Assembly: GCA_019096195.1 (NCBI GenBank)
Contig: JAGTXK010000064.1
Span: forward strand, 1-64,000
Source: Boletus sp. NGJ
Lineage: Eukaryota; Basidiomycota; Agaricomycetes; Boletales; Boletaceae
DNA: 64,000 nucleotides
Reading direction: 5' to 3'
The translations under genes were made by a program, and so were the position numbers. Positions 1 to 11,848 of this stretch are shown here, piece by piece. Positions within the stretch are counted from its first letter, which is position 1; each line of letters opens with the position of its first letter. The notes beneath the pieces are model-generated. The model was not told the DNA's origin, did no database searches, and saw only the letters and a program-made list of their open reading frames with translations.

Positions 1-229
1 AGAATAGAAATGTTGCTAAAAAAAGTGTCCCAATGACATGTCGCTTTAATATGGCTATATCTTAGTGCCATGACAACCAAATCACATGACTAAGGGCTCA
101 TCTTCAGGGCAAGGATTAGGGTTATCAATGGCCCAGCAAGAGTTAGGGCTGACATCTTTTGGTTCTTTTGCAAATGTCAAGCTTTGCAAAATAGCCAAAC
201 ATTGGGACACTTTTTTGAGCCACTGTAAG
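1..229. mobile_element. Tc1-like transposon, terminal part cut by the window edge
   Basis: This stretch is the reverse complement of the left end of the Tc1-like element at 10451, including bases beyond the inner end of the inverted repeat. It is therefore the end of a longer element running off the window, not a short MITE. It ends CCACTG followed by TA. The DNA to its right (from 230) continues an L3-family LTR, so the element jumped into that LTR. Confidence 0.85.
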
Positions 230-441
230 CCAAGGATCAGGGATTGAAAGGAGGGTTGCTGTGAAGCAAGTCCTATCAGTCAGATGATCTGGAGGCTAGC
301 TTCTGATTAGTAATCTTGTGTGGATACCGAGCACTACATCAGGTATGTCCATGGGTAAGGGCATAGTTTAGAGGTGTGTACTCCTGTACTTGTGGCAATG
401 AATGCTAGAGTTAGCTGTGAGGCTACTTGGTATTGTATTGT
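230..441 (-). repeat. L3-family LTR copy A, first piece
   Basis: Matches the reverse complement of the CpG-rich L3 LTR at 31049-32145, with many CpG sites changed to TpG or CpA. Its outer end lies beyond the Tc1-like insertion and so outside the window. It breaks at 441, where chromovirus G1 is inserted with TSD ATTGT (437-441), and resumes at 6804. An old LTR fossil. Confidence 0.75.
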
Positions 442-919
442 TGTTATAAACCTATTGGAACAAAACCACAAGACTCAGATGATGCTTGCAGGCTACACAT
501 GTCCTGGCTCAATGGATGAGGTGGGGAGTCTTAGTCCATACTATCCCAACCCTACAATGACCAATGGTTAAGGCAATGAGTTGTTAGAGGAGAATACAAG
601 TGGATTAGACTGGGAATTCCAGTTGTCAAAATGCTACTTTATATATATACATGAATGGTGCATGGACCAAGTAGTGCATGTGATAAATTACTACATATGA
701 TAAGACAGAGATGAAAGAGGCTATGTGAGAAGAGCAGAAATTAATAAGTCGTGGATCACATGAGGTATGATGTCATCTGATGTCATAGGTTCTAGACCTT
801 GTTATGTGATTGTTTCCACAGTCATGTGCACAGTCACATGACTTAATGTGAAAATAGTTTGAGAAAGAGAAAAGTTAAGTGTCATTGTGAAAAGTTTGAA
901 AATATTTAATATCACAACA
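442..919 (-). repeat. G1 3' LTR
   Basis: 478 bp direct repeat of 6326-6803, starting TGTTATAAACC and ending ATCACAACA on the plus strand. A TATA-like run lies near 642-650. Differences from its partner are mostly CpG-type transitions. Confidence 0.92.
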
Positions 920-930
920 CTACCCCCTTT

Positions 931-2319
931 TTAGGACTTGAATTCCAGGTGAGTCATGGTTTTCTCATTTTGTGTGAAGTTTTCATATGGTGAGAATAAA
1001 GAAGTGAATGCTACAGTAGATAATCCATGAAGCTTGCATGATGTAGAAGGATGTAGAGGGTGGAAATCTTTAACTGCATCCAGTGCAGTGTTGATTATGT
1101 CTTCAGATTCCCATATATGGTCTGTTTCATTATATCCTTTCCAATGCACTAAATATTCTAATTTCCTGTTCTTCATTCGAGAAGCGGCGATGAAGTCAAC
1201 TTCAAATTGCTCTTCTCCTTCTTCATCAATCTCAATAGCATTAGGTTGAGATTTAGGCTGACCAGGCAGTGTTTCTCAGTATGGTTTAACATGTGAGATG
1301 TTCACTGTGGGATGAATGTGAACAGAATGTGGGAGTTTGAGTGTGACAGCGTTTGGTAGAACTTGAATGATGGTATATGGTCCTATCCATTTTTGTGTCA
1401 ACTTCTTTGCCATGTATGGGAGTTTTAATTTATCAGTGAATAACCAGACTTGCTGGCCAATAGAATATTCTGGAGCTTCAGATCGTTTTTTATTGGAAGA
1501 GGTGATCATCCTCTTGTGTGACACTTCAAGTGCTTCTTCTATCTCTTTATCATTGCAGCCTAGTTCTCCCGCAAAGCCAATGAGGTTTCCTTCAAAACCC
1601 ATGTGAGATGCATAGTTTCTTGTAACTTTAAAAGGTACTTCTCCCATAGCTGTAGTTACAGTATTGTTGTGGGAGAATTGAGCGAGTTTTAGCCAATCTA
1701 CCCATTTGTCTTGTTTCTTTCCAGCATATGTGTGGAGATATTGTTCAAGATGTCAATTTACACGTTCTATTTGCCCATCTGTTTGTGGGTGATATGCTGT
1801 GGAGATTTTTTGTTTAACATCAAGTAACTTGCAAAGTTCTTGTATAAATGCTGATACAAATTGGGGTCCTCAATTGGAAATGAGTGTGGTAGGTAGTCCA
1901 TGTGTACACCAAACATGGTCATGGAATAAAATAGCTAAGTCTTTAGAAGAGCATGTATCATATGTAGGAATAAAAACAACTTCTTTTGAGAATTGATTAA
2001 CAATTACACAAATAGCTGTAAAGAAATGTGATGGTGGTAAACCAGTTATAAAATCTACTGATATGTCTTTCCATGGTCTTTTTGCCACAGGTAATAGAAT
2101 AATTTTACCTGCCAGTGCCTTTTGTTTACCCTTCATGAGGGCATACACTTGGCAGTAATCTACATAATTTTTAATGTCTTTTGTGACTTCTGGCCATGAG
2201 AAGTAATGAGAGAGAGTATGTATTGTTTTAGAATGTCCTCCATGACCAGCGATAGGAGAGTCATGACATAATGTTAAGAGTTCTGTACATAAGGATTTAG
2301 GAACAGTTTTTTTTTTCAT
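931..2319 (-). pseudogene. G1 integrase and chromodomain region
   Basis: Minus-strand reading gives the integrase HHCC finger (around 2160-2290), the start of the catalytic core (to about 1870), the C-terminal GPY-like segment (1276-1500) and a chromodomain (931-1150, residues YLVHWKGY followed by an acidic WE pair). The chromodomain places the element in the chromoviruses, whose integrases are known to target methylated-histone chromatin. Fossil, not expected to make a whole protein. Confidence 0.88.
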
Positions 2320-2572
2320 TTTTGAAAATATTTAAATTAGAATAGAAAAGGAAATTGTTAATAGCATTGACATTTTGTTTTTTGGATTCTTTTTGTAGTT
2401 GTATAAAGAAATTGAAAGAAAGAGAAACATTGTTTATAAAAATAGAAGGAGGAAGGACAGTGATATTTTGATTGTGGTCAACCACAGTGTCACCATGATC
2501 AGGTCATTGAGATAAAGCATTGGCTCTACCATTTGAAGATCCTGGTTTGTAAACAAAGAAATAATTAAATTC

Positions 2573-3720
2573 TTAAAGTAGCGTGTGCCAGCGTGCTTGT
2601 CGACCACTAAGAGTTTGTGGTTTTTTCCAGTATTCAAGATTTTTGTGGTCAGTCCAGATTTCAAATTGTTTGCGACCAATTGGATAGTGATGCCATTCTT
2701 CCAGTGCCCAAATCACTGCAAGTAATTCTTTATCATAAATAGGGTAATTGTGCTCTGCGCTATCAAAAGAATGAGAAATAAAGGTGATTGGTCGCCTGTT
2801 ACCATCTTTACATAAAGTGGAGAGGACAGCTCCTGTTGTGATGTCTGAAGCATTGGTTTCCACACGCACTTCTTGATCGCAGTTAGGATATGTGAGAAGT
2901 GGTGCTTCCGTGAATTTTCTTTTTAAAGTTTTGAAGGCTTTCTGCTGATCTTGTTCCCATTTGAACAGAATGTCTTTCTTGGTAAGATCGTTTAAGAGGT
3001 GAGCAATTTCTGTGAAACCTTCTATGAATCTTCTATAATAGTTATAGAGTCTGAGGAATCCCTGAAGCTGCTTTAGTCTTGTGGGAATTGGCCAATCCAT
3101 GACCCCTGCCACTTTTTTTGACTGCATTTCTACCCCCTTTTTAGATACAACCATACCTAGAAAGTCTACTTTGTCCACAGAGAAGGTGCACTTTTCTGGT
3201 TTTACATATAGGTTGTTCTTGCATAAGCAGTGTAGAACTTCCTTGACAACCTCCTCATGTTCTTCTTTAGACTTTTCAGATGTAAATATCATACAATTGT
3301 CGATATAAATAATGACCACCACATACATGTCATTAAATATATCATTCATCATGGCCTGGAATGTGGGGGAGAATTCATCAGACCGAAATACATTACTGTT
3401 GGTTTATAAGCACTGATAGGCATTACAAACACCACTTTCCATTCATTGCCTTCTTTAATGCATACATTGTTGTATCCCCATTAGAGATCCATTGCTGTAA
3501 ACATGTCCGCATTCTTGAGCCTGTCAATTAGTTGTGGAATTAGAGGGAGAGGGTAGGAATTCTTTATAGTGCCTTTGTTTAAATAATGATAGTCCATAAC
3601 CATTCGTTTTTTACTGTCCTTTTTTGGAATAAAGAAAACCGGAGATGTTTGTGGTGATTTTGAAGGTTTGATATATCCCTTCTTTACTTCTTTCTCAATG
3701 AATGCCCTAATTTCCTCCAT
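2573..3720 (-). pseudogene. G1 reverse transcriptase and RNase H region
   Basis: Minus-strand pieces match Ty3/gypsy reverse transcriptase: FFIPKKDSKKRMVMDY with PLPLIPQLIDRL (3481-3720), then the fingers/palm downstream of the active-site loop, PEKCTF and the YYRRFI connection. The RNase H segment, with DHKNLEYW, runs down to about 2600. Family and order are clear; the region is broken. Confidence 0.88.
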
Positions 3721-4725
3721 TTCAATGTCTGAAAGGGGAATGACGTGTCAAGAAGTCTTCTTTGAGATCTATGGCGTGATCCCAATGTTTCCTTACGGGG
3801 ATTCTCTGAAATTCTTGTTTCAAGAAAACATCTAAAAACTTGTGATAAGTTAGCAGTACCTTTTCTTTAAGTCCTTCTTCTATAGTACATAGATTGACTG
3901 GGGTATAAGAAGAGAAAGATCCAAGTCCCATGACTTTACAGTATAATGTACAACAAGGAAAAGAGATTGTCTGTTTTACCCAATCAATATCGGGATTATG
4001 GCAGTAAAGCTGATCATACCTGATGATCATTCTATGAGTTCTGAGTTTAGATATGTAAGTGTCTATAACTTCATAATGTCCTTGTACTTCCATGATCAGT
4101 GTTACTGCATGACGAATCGGTCCAATAGCTCCTTCCGATCCATCTGCATTATGTATCTTAATCAGGTTTCCAATATCGTAAAAAGGAATACTGTGATGGT
4201 TAATGTAGTCCTAATCAATAAATGTATGCGACACTCCCTAATTCAAGGGGGATTTGAATCAGTAATGCAACCACTGTCCATTAATGTTGCATGACATGAC
4301 AGTTTCAAGTGAGAATTCACTGTCAAATGATATCTGTAGGGTTGATGCTTGGTTCAATGTGACTTTAGTGGGTTTATATATAGACAATATTTTTTGTTGT
4401 TTTACAAGGGAATTAAGCACACTTGATTCCAGTGCCATGCTCGATTAAGACATCCTTGTGGATTGTATTGATAATTTATGTAAGACAGAAGATAAATTGG
4501 AAATTGGAAAATCGGTATCTGTATAGTTTGTAAAAAAAGAAGAAGATTGTTCTGGCTACTGAGTTCCCTCAACACTCATTGGCATTGTCCATTTAAAGCC
4601 TTGGCTGCTTGTGCCTTAGCTTCTACTTCAAACTTGTCCCTATAGTACACTTCTGCCTCATCTGAAATGTATGCCCTTGCTGCTACACTTGGTACTGCTG
4701 TAGCTACAGGAGGAGGAGGGAGTGG

Positions 4726-5741
4726 TCATCCTGAGTAATGTTGTCTAGTTTGGGGCTGGTTAAAAAACACAGGATACTCGTTTTCTCCCATTTGTTGCTC
4801 TACATAAGAGCCTTGATTCCAATCCCAAATTTGCCATTGTTGAGGTGGACACAATGTATGACGAAACAGGTTAGTTGGGCAGTTGGGCTTCATGTGCCCA
4901 GGTTCTCCACAGTGGAAACAGGTTCTTGTGTCTTTCAACAGTCCTGCCTGCTGGACTTCTATCTCCATTGGGGCACCACAGTCCAGTTGCATGCCTGTTG
5001 CTGTGAATTGTGGACAGTATGTTTGTTGTGGTGTTTGCCCATAGGGAGGGGGGAAGGATGATCTTGGAGGGTAGCATGAGGTGCTGACAGGGGGACCTCA
5101 CTCTGTCTACATCTGCTCGAATGCTCTTCCAATGATTTGATATGAAATCACCAAGTCCTCATAATTGTAATTTCTGCCTGGGTTGTTCAGGCAAGATCTT
5201 TCATAGATTTTGAAGTCTATGGCTTTCTTTATAAGGATCGTGGCGTGATGGTCATCTATCAACGCCTCCTTGTGTAAGATCTCAAACCTTTGCAGGAACT
5301 GATCTATAGGGTGTCCATTTTGGTGAAGAGCCTCCAATTTCTTAAGAGACTCATGGGAGAGGGTGTCGATGCAGAAGTGGGCATGTATCTGCTCCTGCAT
5401 CTTTTTCCATGTTGGCCAAGCTGCTTCTCCTTTTGCTGGCAACATGTTTCCTTGTGTGTCTATCTCTATCTCAGCTTCTTCATCCAGATAGTGCTCAAGC
5501 ATCAGCTGAGCAAATCCTTCTGCTTTTCCTTCAAGTCAAGATAGGATGGCAATGTCTTATTATTTTTCCACTGCTGCACGTCGACCCACAAACACAGCTT
5601 TACCCACCATACTTGAAAGATAGAGCAGTTGCCGTCCCATTTCCTGGGATCGACAATTTTCTTTGTGATACTTTCTTTATCATGTTCCTGAGTAAGGTCA
5701 GTGAGCCTTTTAATGAGATCATCCATGTCTAGATGAGACAT
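4726..5741 (-). pseudogene. G1 gag region with CCHC zinc knuckle
   Basis: The minus-strand pieces 5502-5741, 5107-5502 and 4726-4992 read as a gypsy-type gag (retrotrans_gag-like motif WPTWKKMQEQI) ending in a CCHC knuckle, CFHCGEPGHMKPNC. The protease would fall in 3722-4700, where only weak traces are seen. Fossil. Confidence 0.8.
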
Positions 5742-6307
5742 ATTTGGTTACGGGTTTAAGGAGGGAGGTAGGTTGAAGGTAAGAATGGTGGAGTGTGATG
5801 TGATATAATGCGAAAGCAGAGAAGGGATGAAGAGGTCTCTGCTTATCAGGGTTTGCCTTGTAAATTTTCCTTGGTCAGTTTTCTTTCAGTACCTTACTAC
5901 CCAGTATCTTACAACTAGGTTCTGGGGTACCTACAAACGAATTAAAGTAGAGATCATTAAAAATGATGGGCAAGTTGGGAGGGGAGAGGGGGACCTGGAT
6001 CTGCCTGGCTTCGGTGTAAGGGAATACTACCCTTGTTAGTTGTGACATTACAGGTGATCACAAGAACCCGGGTCCACTATCGTAGTAATCAACATATGCT
6101 TGAGTTGGCACCCACTCGAGAAAGGGGGCTAGTGTACTATGCCCGACAGTAACTTTATCCTTATTTATAACACCAGACGAGCATATACAATTAGCATTTC
6201 AGCAAGTACTATACTTGCCACTGTCAAGTGGTGAATACTGCAGATGTCCCTTAAATGCTGGGCCCACATATACAATATCTCCTTAGCTCTAGAGTCCAAG
6301 TATTGTG

Positions 6308-6325
6308 TATGCAGTCTAATCCAAG
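6308..6325 (-). promoter_or_regulatory. G1 primer-binding site, self-priming type
   Basis: The 12 bases CAGTCTAATCCA on the plus strand (6312-6323), just inside the 5' LTR, are the reverse complement of TGGATTAGACTG at 6485-6496 in that LTR. That LTR site lies about 31-39 bp downstream of the TATA run (6526-6535) in the element's sense, where transcription should start. This is the arrangement known from Tf1-type elements, whose RNA 5' end primes its own reverse transcription. Seen: the match and spacing. Inferred: the priming mode. Confidence 0.7.
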
Positions 6326-6803
6326 TGTTATGAACCTATTGGAACAAAACCACAAGGCTCAGATGATGCTTGCAGGCTACACGTGTCCTGGCTCAATGGA
6401 TGAGGTGGGGAGTCTTAGTCCATACTATCCCAATCCTACAATGACCAATGGTTAAGGCAATGAGTTGTTAGAGGAGAATACAAGTGGATTAGACTGAGGA
6501 TTCCAGTTGTCAAAATGCTACTTTATATATATACATGAATGGTGCACAGACCAAGCAGTGCGTGTGATAAATTACTACATATGGTAAGACAGAGATTAAA
6601 GAGGCTGTGTGAGAGGAGTGGAAATTAATAAGTCGTGGATTATATGAGGTATGATGTCATCTGACATCATAGGTTCTAGACCTTGCCATGTGATTGTTTC
6701 CATGGTCACATGCATAGTCACATGACTTAATATGAAAATAGTTTGAGAAAGAGAAAAGTTAAGTGTCATTGTGAAAAGTTTGAAAATATTTAATATCATA
6801 ACA
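6326..6803 (-). repeat. G1 5' LTR
   Basis: 478 bp partner of 442-919, with TATA-like TATATATATA at 6526-6535 in the promoter position. Followed directly by the TSD copy ATTGT (6804-6808). Confidence 0.92.
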
Positions 6804-7086
6804 ATTGTATGGCAGATACAATGGAAGTACTGCTAGTGAAAGCATACATGAGTATGGTCGATGATATAGTATATCATATAGTGAAGGATACAATGAGGAG
6901 TATGAGGATATGAATGGTAGAGTGGTATATGATATAGGTGCAGTATCATATAGGGATTAGGTTGCATGTCCATATGTGTAGTGAGAAGGAAGCTTGGTTG
7001 ATGGTAGACAAAGGTATTGTCTATGGGTGGTGTGGAAGTGTAGAGAGGGTGGTGATAAATAATGGATATCAAGTGTGAATATTTCA
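6804..7086 (-). repeat. L3-family LTR copy A, second piece
   Basis: Continues the L3 LTR interrupted at 441, again as a CpG-depleted version of the 31049 copy, and ends in the family terminus TTTCA at 7086. It shares a segment with copy B (8162-9174) that the young copy at 31049 lacks, so at least two subtypes exist. Confidence 0.75.
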
Positions 7087-8161
7087 CTACCTCCTACTTA
7101 TATTGACAAGTCCAACAAAAGTATAAGTCTATCATTTTCTGTGACATTCATTCCTTAACATTATTTCACCAAAGCTCTATTCTATCTGCATACTATACTT
7201 GTTTTTTATCAGAGGTTTGTAGATTCATTCTGATCACAGACCATACTCTAACATCCACAGATGGGCAGATGTGACTGGGCCACCAATGAGCAGAAGAAAT
7301 GGCTCCAGGACTACTATGAGCAACACTTGTCAAATATCTACTTAACCAGAACTATATGAAATTCAAGCCCATTTTCTTTTAAGCATGGTTCTAAAAATGG
7401 CCAGAGATCCAGTCAAAGGGATGTGGTTTTCCTCTGGATATAATGCCTGACTCTTTGACACCCATTCAATGTGAACATCTTGCATGCCAAATCAAAAGGT
7501 GCCAAAAGGTGAGTCTTGCATTACAACTTATCACTTAGCCATTAATTGCATTCTGATCCTCCCAGCAACTTCTCACTGTGATGAGGTGGAAATCCAACAT
7601 GTGGCATGATAAGCAGAGTGCATCTGTCATGGACCAATTCAAGTCCATGAACCAGCCCATAAAGGATTCTGCAAAGCAAATGCACAACTTAAGCAAGGAA
7701 CAAGTCTATTCAAAGTTGTACTATGAGAACAAAATCAAACCAAAGTTTGAGGATGAATGTGCAAGGATTGGCCTGAGTATCAGCTCAAAGAAGGAGTGCA
7801 TGGGTATTCATTGCAGGTTGACAAAAAAAGCTTGGGTCAAGTCAGTTAGGAATGAACATTGGTGATGCAAAGTGCTTGAAGAAAAAGCGTGACTTGAGGA
7901 CACAAAGGCCAGAGCCAAGTTGGTGGCTGCAGTGGTGACAGCTAGTCCCTTTGACTTAAGCCTCAGGACACAGTAAGCACATTCACCAATGCATTGTCTT
8001 ATATACATGCTAACATTGTTATCAAGGATCTTCCTGTGATGCTTGTGAAACTCTTTGATCACTTTAAAGATGAAACTGGTTGGGCATTCATCATTCTCAC
8101 TAACAGTCCAGATTATTGCAAGGGTGGCAAGATCAAAACTCTCAGATAAGCCTCTGCAGTG
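7087..8161 (+). pseudogene. Degraded gene of a multicopy basidiomycete family, 5' part
   Basis: A degenerate reading starts near ATG 7261 (MGRCDWATNEQKKWLQDYY) and continues in the 7578-7865 frame (SKEQVYSKLYYENKIKPKF). It appears to contain small introns, for example gtgagt...cag at about 7510-7565. In-frame stops and shifts show it is dead. Similar multicopy genes of unknown function occur in Agaricomycetes; that is from memory, and no domain name is claimed. The L3 LTR at 8162 interrupts it, and related reading resumes at 9180. Confidence 0.5.
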
Positions 8162-9174
8162 TAAAAGGAATGTGCAATGAACAAAAGAACAAGCCTAAAT
8201 CTGATATCTCAAGCATTGCCTCAAGAGACAATATGTGAGAAAGAGAAAGGCAATATCAAGACTAAAGAATACATGGTATGCTATTGGTTACTTATATACT
8301 ACTGTTAGTGGTGCACAGATCATGCTATGCTATGATGTTGTAGGATACAGGGTATGACATCATAGGAATGAGGAAAGAGTTAGTCCAATGGCAAAAGAAA
8401 TGTATGATGGAATAAGATGCACATGTTACAGTATGTGCATGTAAGTGAAATGGTAGTCCAGGGTGTGATAAGACGTGACTTATTGTCATATATCAAAAGG
8501 TTAATAGATTATAATGAAGAGATAAAATGAAAAGAAGGAACACTTAAGGCATTGCATAGATTGATTGTGAGATCAGATATTATGATGAGATCACAAGGAT
8601 GGATTGGATCTTGTCTAAGGTTTAAATTAGTATTGGCTTGATTAATACTTATTGTAGGGTACTGAGCACTGCATTAGGTACTATCTACAGGCCTTGGTGT
8701 AGTTTATAGGCATGCAGGCCTATACATGGTTTATAGTCATATGATGGACTTGTGGTGGTGAATACTGGGTTTAGCTATGAGGCTACTTGTGTATTGTATT
8801 GGTGTGGTGGATACGATAGAGGTATAGCTGGTGAAAGTGTGTGTGAGTGTTATTAGTGGTGTGGTATATCATATGGTAACGAATACAATGAGGAATATGG
8901 GGATTTGAATAATAGGACAGTGTATGATATAGGTGTGGTATTGTATGGAGACTAGGTTGTGTATTTGTATGTAGAGCAAGGTGGGAGTTTGGTAGATGAG
9001 GGGATATTCATATAGTCATTGGAGTATCATAGGGGGAAGTCTATGGTGAAAGACTACTCTAGGTGTATGCATGGTAAGGCAAGGAGGGAGTTTGGTTGGT
9101 AGTAGACAAGAGTATCATCTACAGGTAGTGTGAAAGTGTAGAAGAGGGTAGTGATACTATAAATAATCATTTCA
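8162..9174 (-). repeat. L3-family solo LTR copy B
   Basis: About 1,013 bp, flanked by a perfect 5 bp TSD CAGTG (8157-8161 and 9175-9179). It begins TAAAAGG (decayed from the family TGAAAGG) and ends TTTCA. It aligns along its length to the reverse complement of 31049-32145, with most CpG lost. No internal coding part is present, so it is a solo LTR that split an older gene. Confidence 0.85.
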
Positions 9175-9179
9175 CAGTG

Positions 9180-10450
9180 CTGGATTTACTATAATATCTC
9201 ATTTCTGTTAGCATACATGTTGATGAGACTCCTTTAGAAATGAGTTTCATGCAGGCATATAATGTCTTCAGCAAGCAAATCATGAAGCCATTTGTCACAT
9301 TCATTTGTCACATTCATGGTAAGTTTAGGCTCTCTTCTTTCCATCCTATCTTTTATTGTAACATTTATATTACATAGCTGACTCCATGGCCACTTTGCAA
9401 GGCCCTTCCAATGTGGGCACCTCATCTGACCACTTCATTTCTCAACCCCTCCAATTGAGTATTGAATCTGCCAACCTGTCAACTGCAACTCAGCCTATTG
9501 ATGGGTTTTTCATAGAAAGTAATGTATTAATGCACTCTGATGGACCAGAATGTAAAGAGAATGCTGTCTCCTTTGATTCTGATGTTTCAATGTTCTCCAA
9601 GTGGTCCTTTGATTCTATGGACGATCACCTTTCCTCTTCCAACATTCCTCCTTATGGTATATATCTACCACTATCTTCAAGTGCTCCATTTTCAGCAACT
9701 CCAACATTGATTCCCCCTCTTCCCTCAGAATATTCCTTCCTTAATAGATTGAATAGCCCATTCAACTTTGACATTCCTGCTGATTACAGCAATTCTGGAA
9801 GTTCTCAGTGATCATCACTTTCCTAGTCTGATTATGCAAGCGCTTCTGGAAATCTGGCCATATTAGCTTTTGATATACTACAGGTAAATATTCTAAATTG
9901 GGTAATCCTTGGTGCTTATTTCTGACCATACCTGCAGTCTACCCCAATCATTGAGAATAACTCTACTGCCAGATTCTTCACTCACACCAACTCCTTACCA
10001 ATATCTGCTCCAACCCCAATGTCTGTTCCAACTCCATCTATTTTCACTCCAATGCCTATTCCAATGTCTGCACCTGTCCCAATGCCTGTGTAGGCTATCC
10101 AAATGTCTACATCCACTCCAACTCTTGCCAGTGCTCTAACTCTTGCTCTTTCTCCTATTCAAATTCCTACTCTGGCTGTAACTTCCACCCCTGCTCTGAC
10201 CACAGCCATAAATTTATCTGTCTCTCAGTGTTCCCCACCAAAAAAAAGGAGGAGCAAGCCTAAGCAAACTAAAATATAGTCCACATCTGTTACCAATGCT
10301 GCCCCCTCTGATACAAGAATGCTTGACACATCCAGTTCAGCTCCTCATAGGTCTGGCTGTTCAGTGGTTTCATCCACTCATAACACTATTACAAATCAAA
10401 TTGAAGTCACTACTTCAAAGCAGGATCAGTGTGGCTAGTAGACACTTATG
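9180..10450 (+). pseudogene. Degraded gene of a multicopy basidiomycete family, 3' part
   Basis: Reading resumes with HVDETPLEMSFMQAYNVF at about 9215. It passes an apparent intron (gtaagt at about 9320 to acatag at 9378) in matching phase and enters the open stretch 9386-9811. A low-complexity Pro/Thr/Ser-rich tail follows (9940-10140) and then a basic PPKKRRSKPKQTK motif (about 10235-10275) that looks like a nuclear localisation signal. The tail is out of frame in places. Function unknown. The Tc1-like element abuts at 10451. Confidence 0.5.
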
Positions 10451-10452
10451 TA

Positions 10453-10660
10453 CAGTGGCTCAAAAAAGTGTCCCAATGTTTGGCTATTTTGCAAAGACTT
10501 GACATTTGCAAAAGAACCAAAAGGTATGTCAGCCCCAACCCTTGCTGGGCCATTGATAGCCCTAATCCTTGCCCCGACGATGAGCCCTTAGTCATGTGAT
10601 TTGGTTGTCATGGCACTGAGATATAGCCATATTAAAGCGACATGTCATTGGGACACTTTT
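10453..10660 (+). repeat. Tc1-like left terminal inverted repeat
   Basis: About 207 bp, matching the reverse complement of 11849-12056. The outer end carries AAAAAAGTGTCCCAATG and the inner end its inverse, CATTGGGACACTTTTTTGAG, so each terminal repeat holds two facing copies of the same ~17 bp motif. In Tc1-type IR/DR elements paired sites like these are transposase binding sites, although usually direct rather than facing. Confidence 0.88.
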
Positions 10661-10686
10661 TTGAGCAACATTTCTATTCTATCAAT

Positions 10687-11705
10687 TTAGTACTTTGTAT
10701 GCCCTCCCTTTGCTTTTATCACTGCCTCTAGTCTTCTAGGCATACTCTCTATCAATCCTTGACACTCCTCAACCTCTATCTTCCCCCACTCCACTTCAAT
10801 TCTCTCCCAAAGCTCCCATACTCCTTTCGGTGGTGTTGTATAGCTATTGAGTCTTTTTTTTGAGGATTTCCCAGAGATGTTCAATGGGATTAAGGTCTGG
10901 AGATTGTGCTGGCCAGTCAAGAAGCTTGATCCCTTGAGATTCCAGCCACTCCTTGGCTCTTTTAGAGGTGTGCTTGGGGTCATTATCTTGTTGAAAAATA
11001 ATGCTCTCTTCAGGAATTCCAGAATTTTCCATGGAAGGAAGCAGATTATCCTCCAAAATGGAGACATACTGCTCAGCATTCATCCTCCCTTCAACCTCTG
11101 CAAGAATCCCCACTCCACTCCAACTCATGCATCCCCAAACCATCAAGGAACCTCCTCCAAACTTTACTGTTCCCTGAACTTCCTTGTCTTGCAAAGACTT
11201 TCCTGCCAATTTCCATACATACATCCTTCCATCTGACCCAATCCTGTTGATCTTGGTTTCATCTGACCATCTGACCCTAGTCCAGTCCTCCACAGTCCAA
11301 TGTTGGTGCTTGAGAGCAAAGGCTAGCCTATGTTGCCTATGCTTCACAGACAAGAGTGGCTTCTTTTTCTTGACTACAGCCTTGAGAGATGCAGACTTGC
11401 AGAACATTCCTAACAGTTTGAGCAGAGACAGGAGAAGAGAGAGCAGAATTGATGAGATGGGTAGCCTGGACAGCATTTTCAACTTTGCCAGAGGTAATAC
11501 TAGAGACAATTCTCCTTTTATCAGTAGGAGAAAGATTGGAAGGACATCCTAATTTGATGTTTTCCTTGCCTGGGTGGATCTCCTTGATAACCCTGGCCAC
11601 AGTAGACTTCCCCAGACCAGTTTGGAATGATATTTGCCTAGTAGAAAGGCCAGATTCAGAGAGAAAAAGAATATTGGCTCTAGCAGAGGAGGGAGTGGAT
11701 TTCAT
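10687..11705 (-). pseudogene. Tc1-like transposase (DD34E), frameshifted
   Basis: The N-terminal paired-type helix-turn-helix starts at 11705 (MKSTPSSARANILFLSESG, then LSTRQISFQTGLGKSTV). The catalytic domain lies in another frame (10844-11400) with RWSDETKI, FQQDNDPKHT and SPDLNPIEHLW. The spacing from the QD aspartate to the IEH glutamate is 34 residues, the Tc1 signature. One frameshift lies near 11385-11405. A second falls at the T-run near 10853-10860, after which the C-terminal end (PPKGVWELWERIEVEW...) continues in a third frame. The protein would otherwise cut and paste the element through TA sites. Confidence 0.92.
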
Positions 11706-11848
11706 AATGAAGTAGGGTTGGCTGAATGGTATCTCTGCTCTTTATACCATTTGGAGTTATGTAAGTGACATAATCAGACAGGGTTGAAGCACAGCATCCA
11801 TCAGAACCTTATGTTATTTACTAAATGATAGTTGATAATATCAGGGTC

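Larger units (their letters stand above)
442..6803 (-). mobile_element. Ty3/gypsy chromovirus G1, broken copy
   Basis: A nearly full-length LTR retrotransposon of 6,362 bp read on the minus strand, with 478 bp LTRs at both ends (TG...CA) and a perfect 5 bp TSD ATTGT (437-441 and 6804-6808). Parts in order on the minus strand are leader, gag with CCHC knuckle, protease region, reverse transcriptase, RNase H, integrase and chromodomain. A purine tract (minus strand AAAAAGGGGGTAG, 920-932) abuts the 3' LTR. The two LTRs differ at about 29 of 478 positions by hand count, almost all transitions, so it is moderately old. The coding region is broken in roughly ten or more places. Confidence 0.92.

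Noticed and set aside
1-229. A short MITE made of one Tc1-like terminal repeat
   Set aside because: The match continues past the inner motif into the unique part of the full element, so it is the end of a longer copy running off the window.
442-6803. Repeat-induced point mutation (RIP) as the cause of LTR differences
   Set aside because: Changes are transitions concentrated at CpG-type sites in the repeats and not the CpA-to-TpA bias of classical RIP; methylated CpG decay fits better. A proper dinucleotide count would decide.
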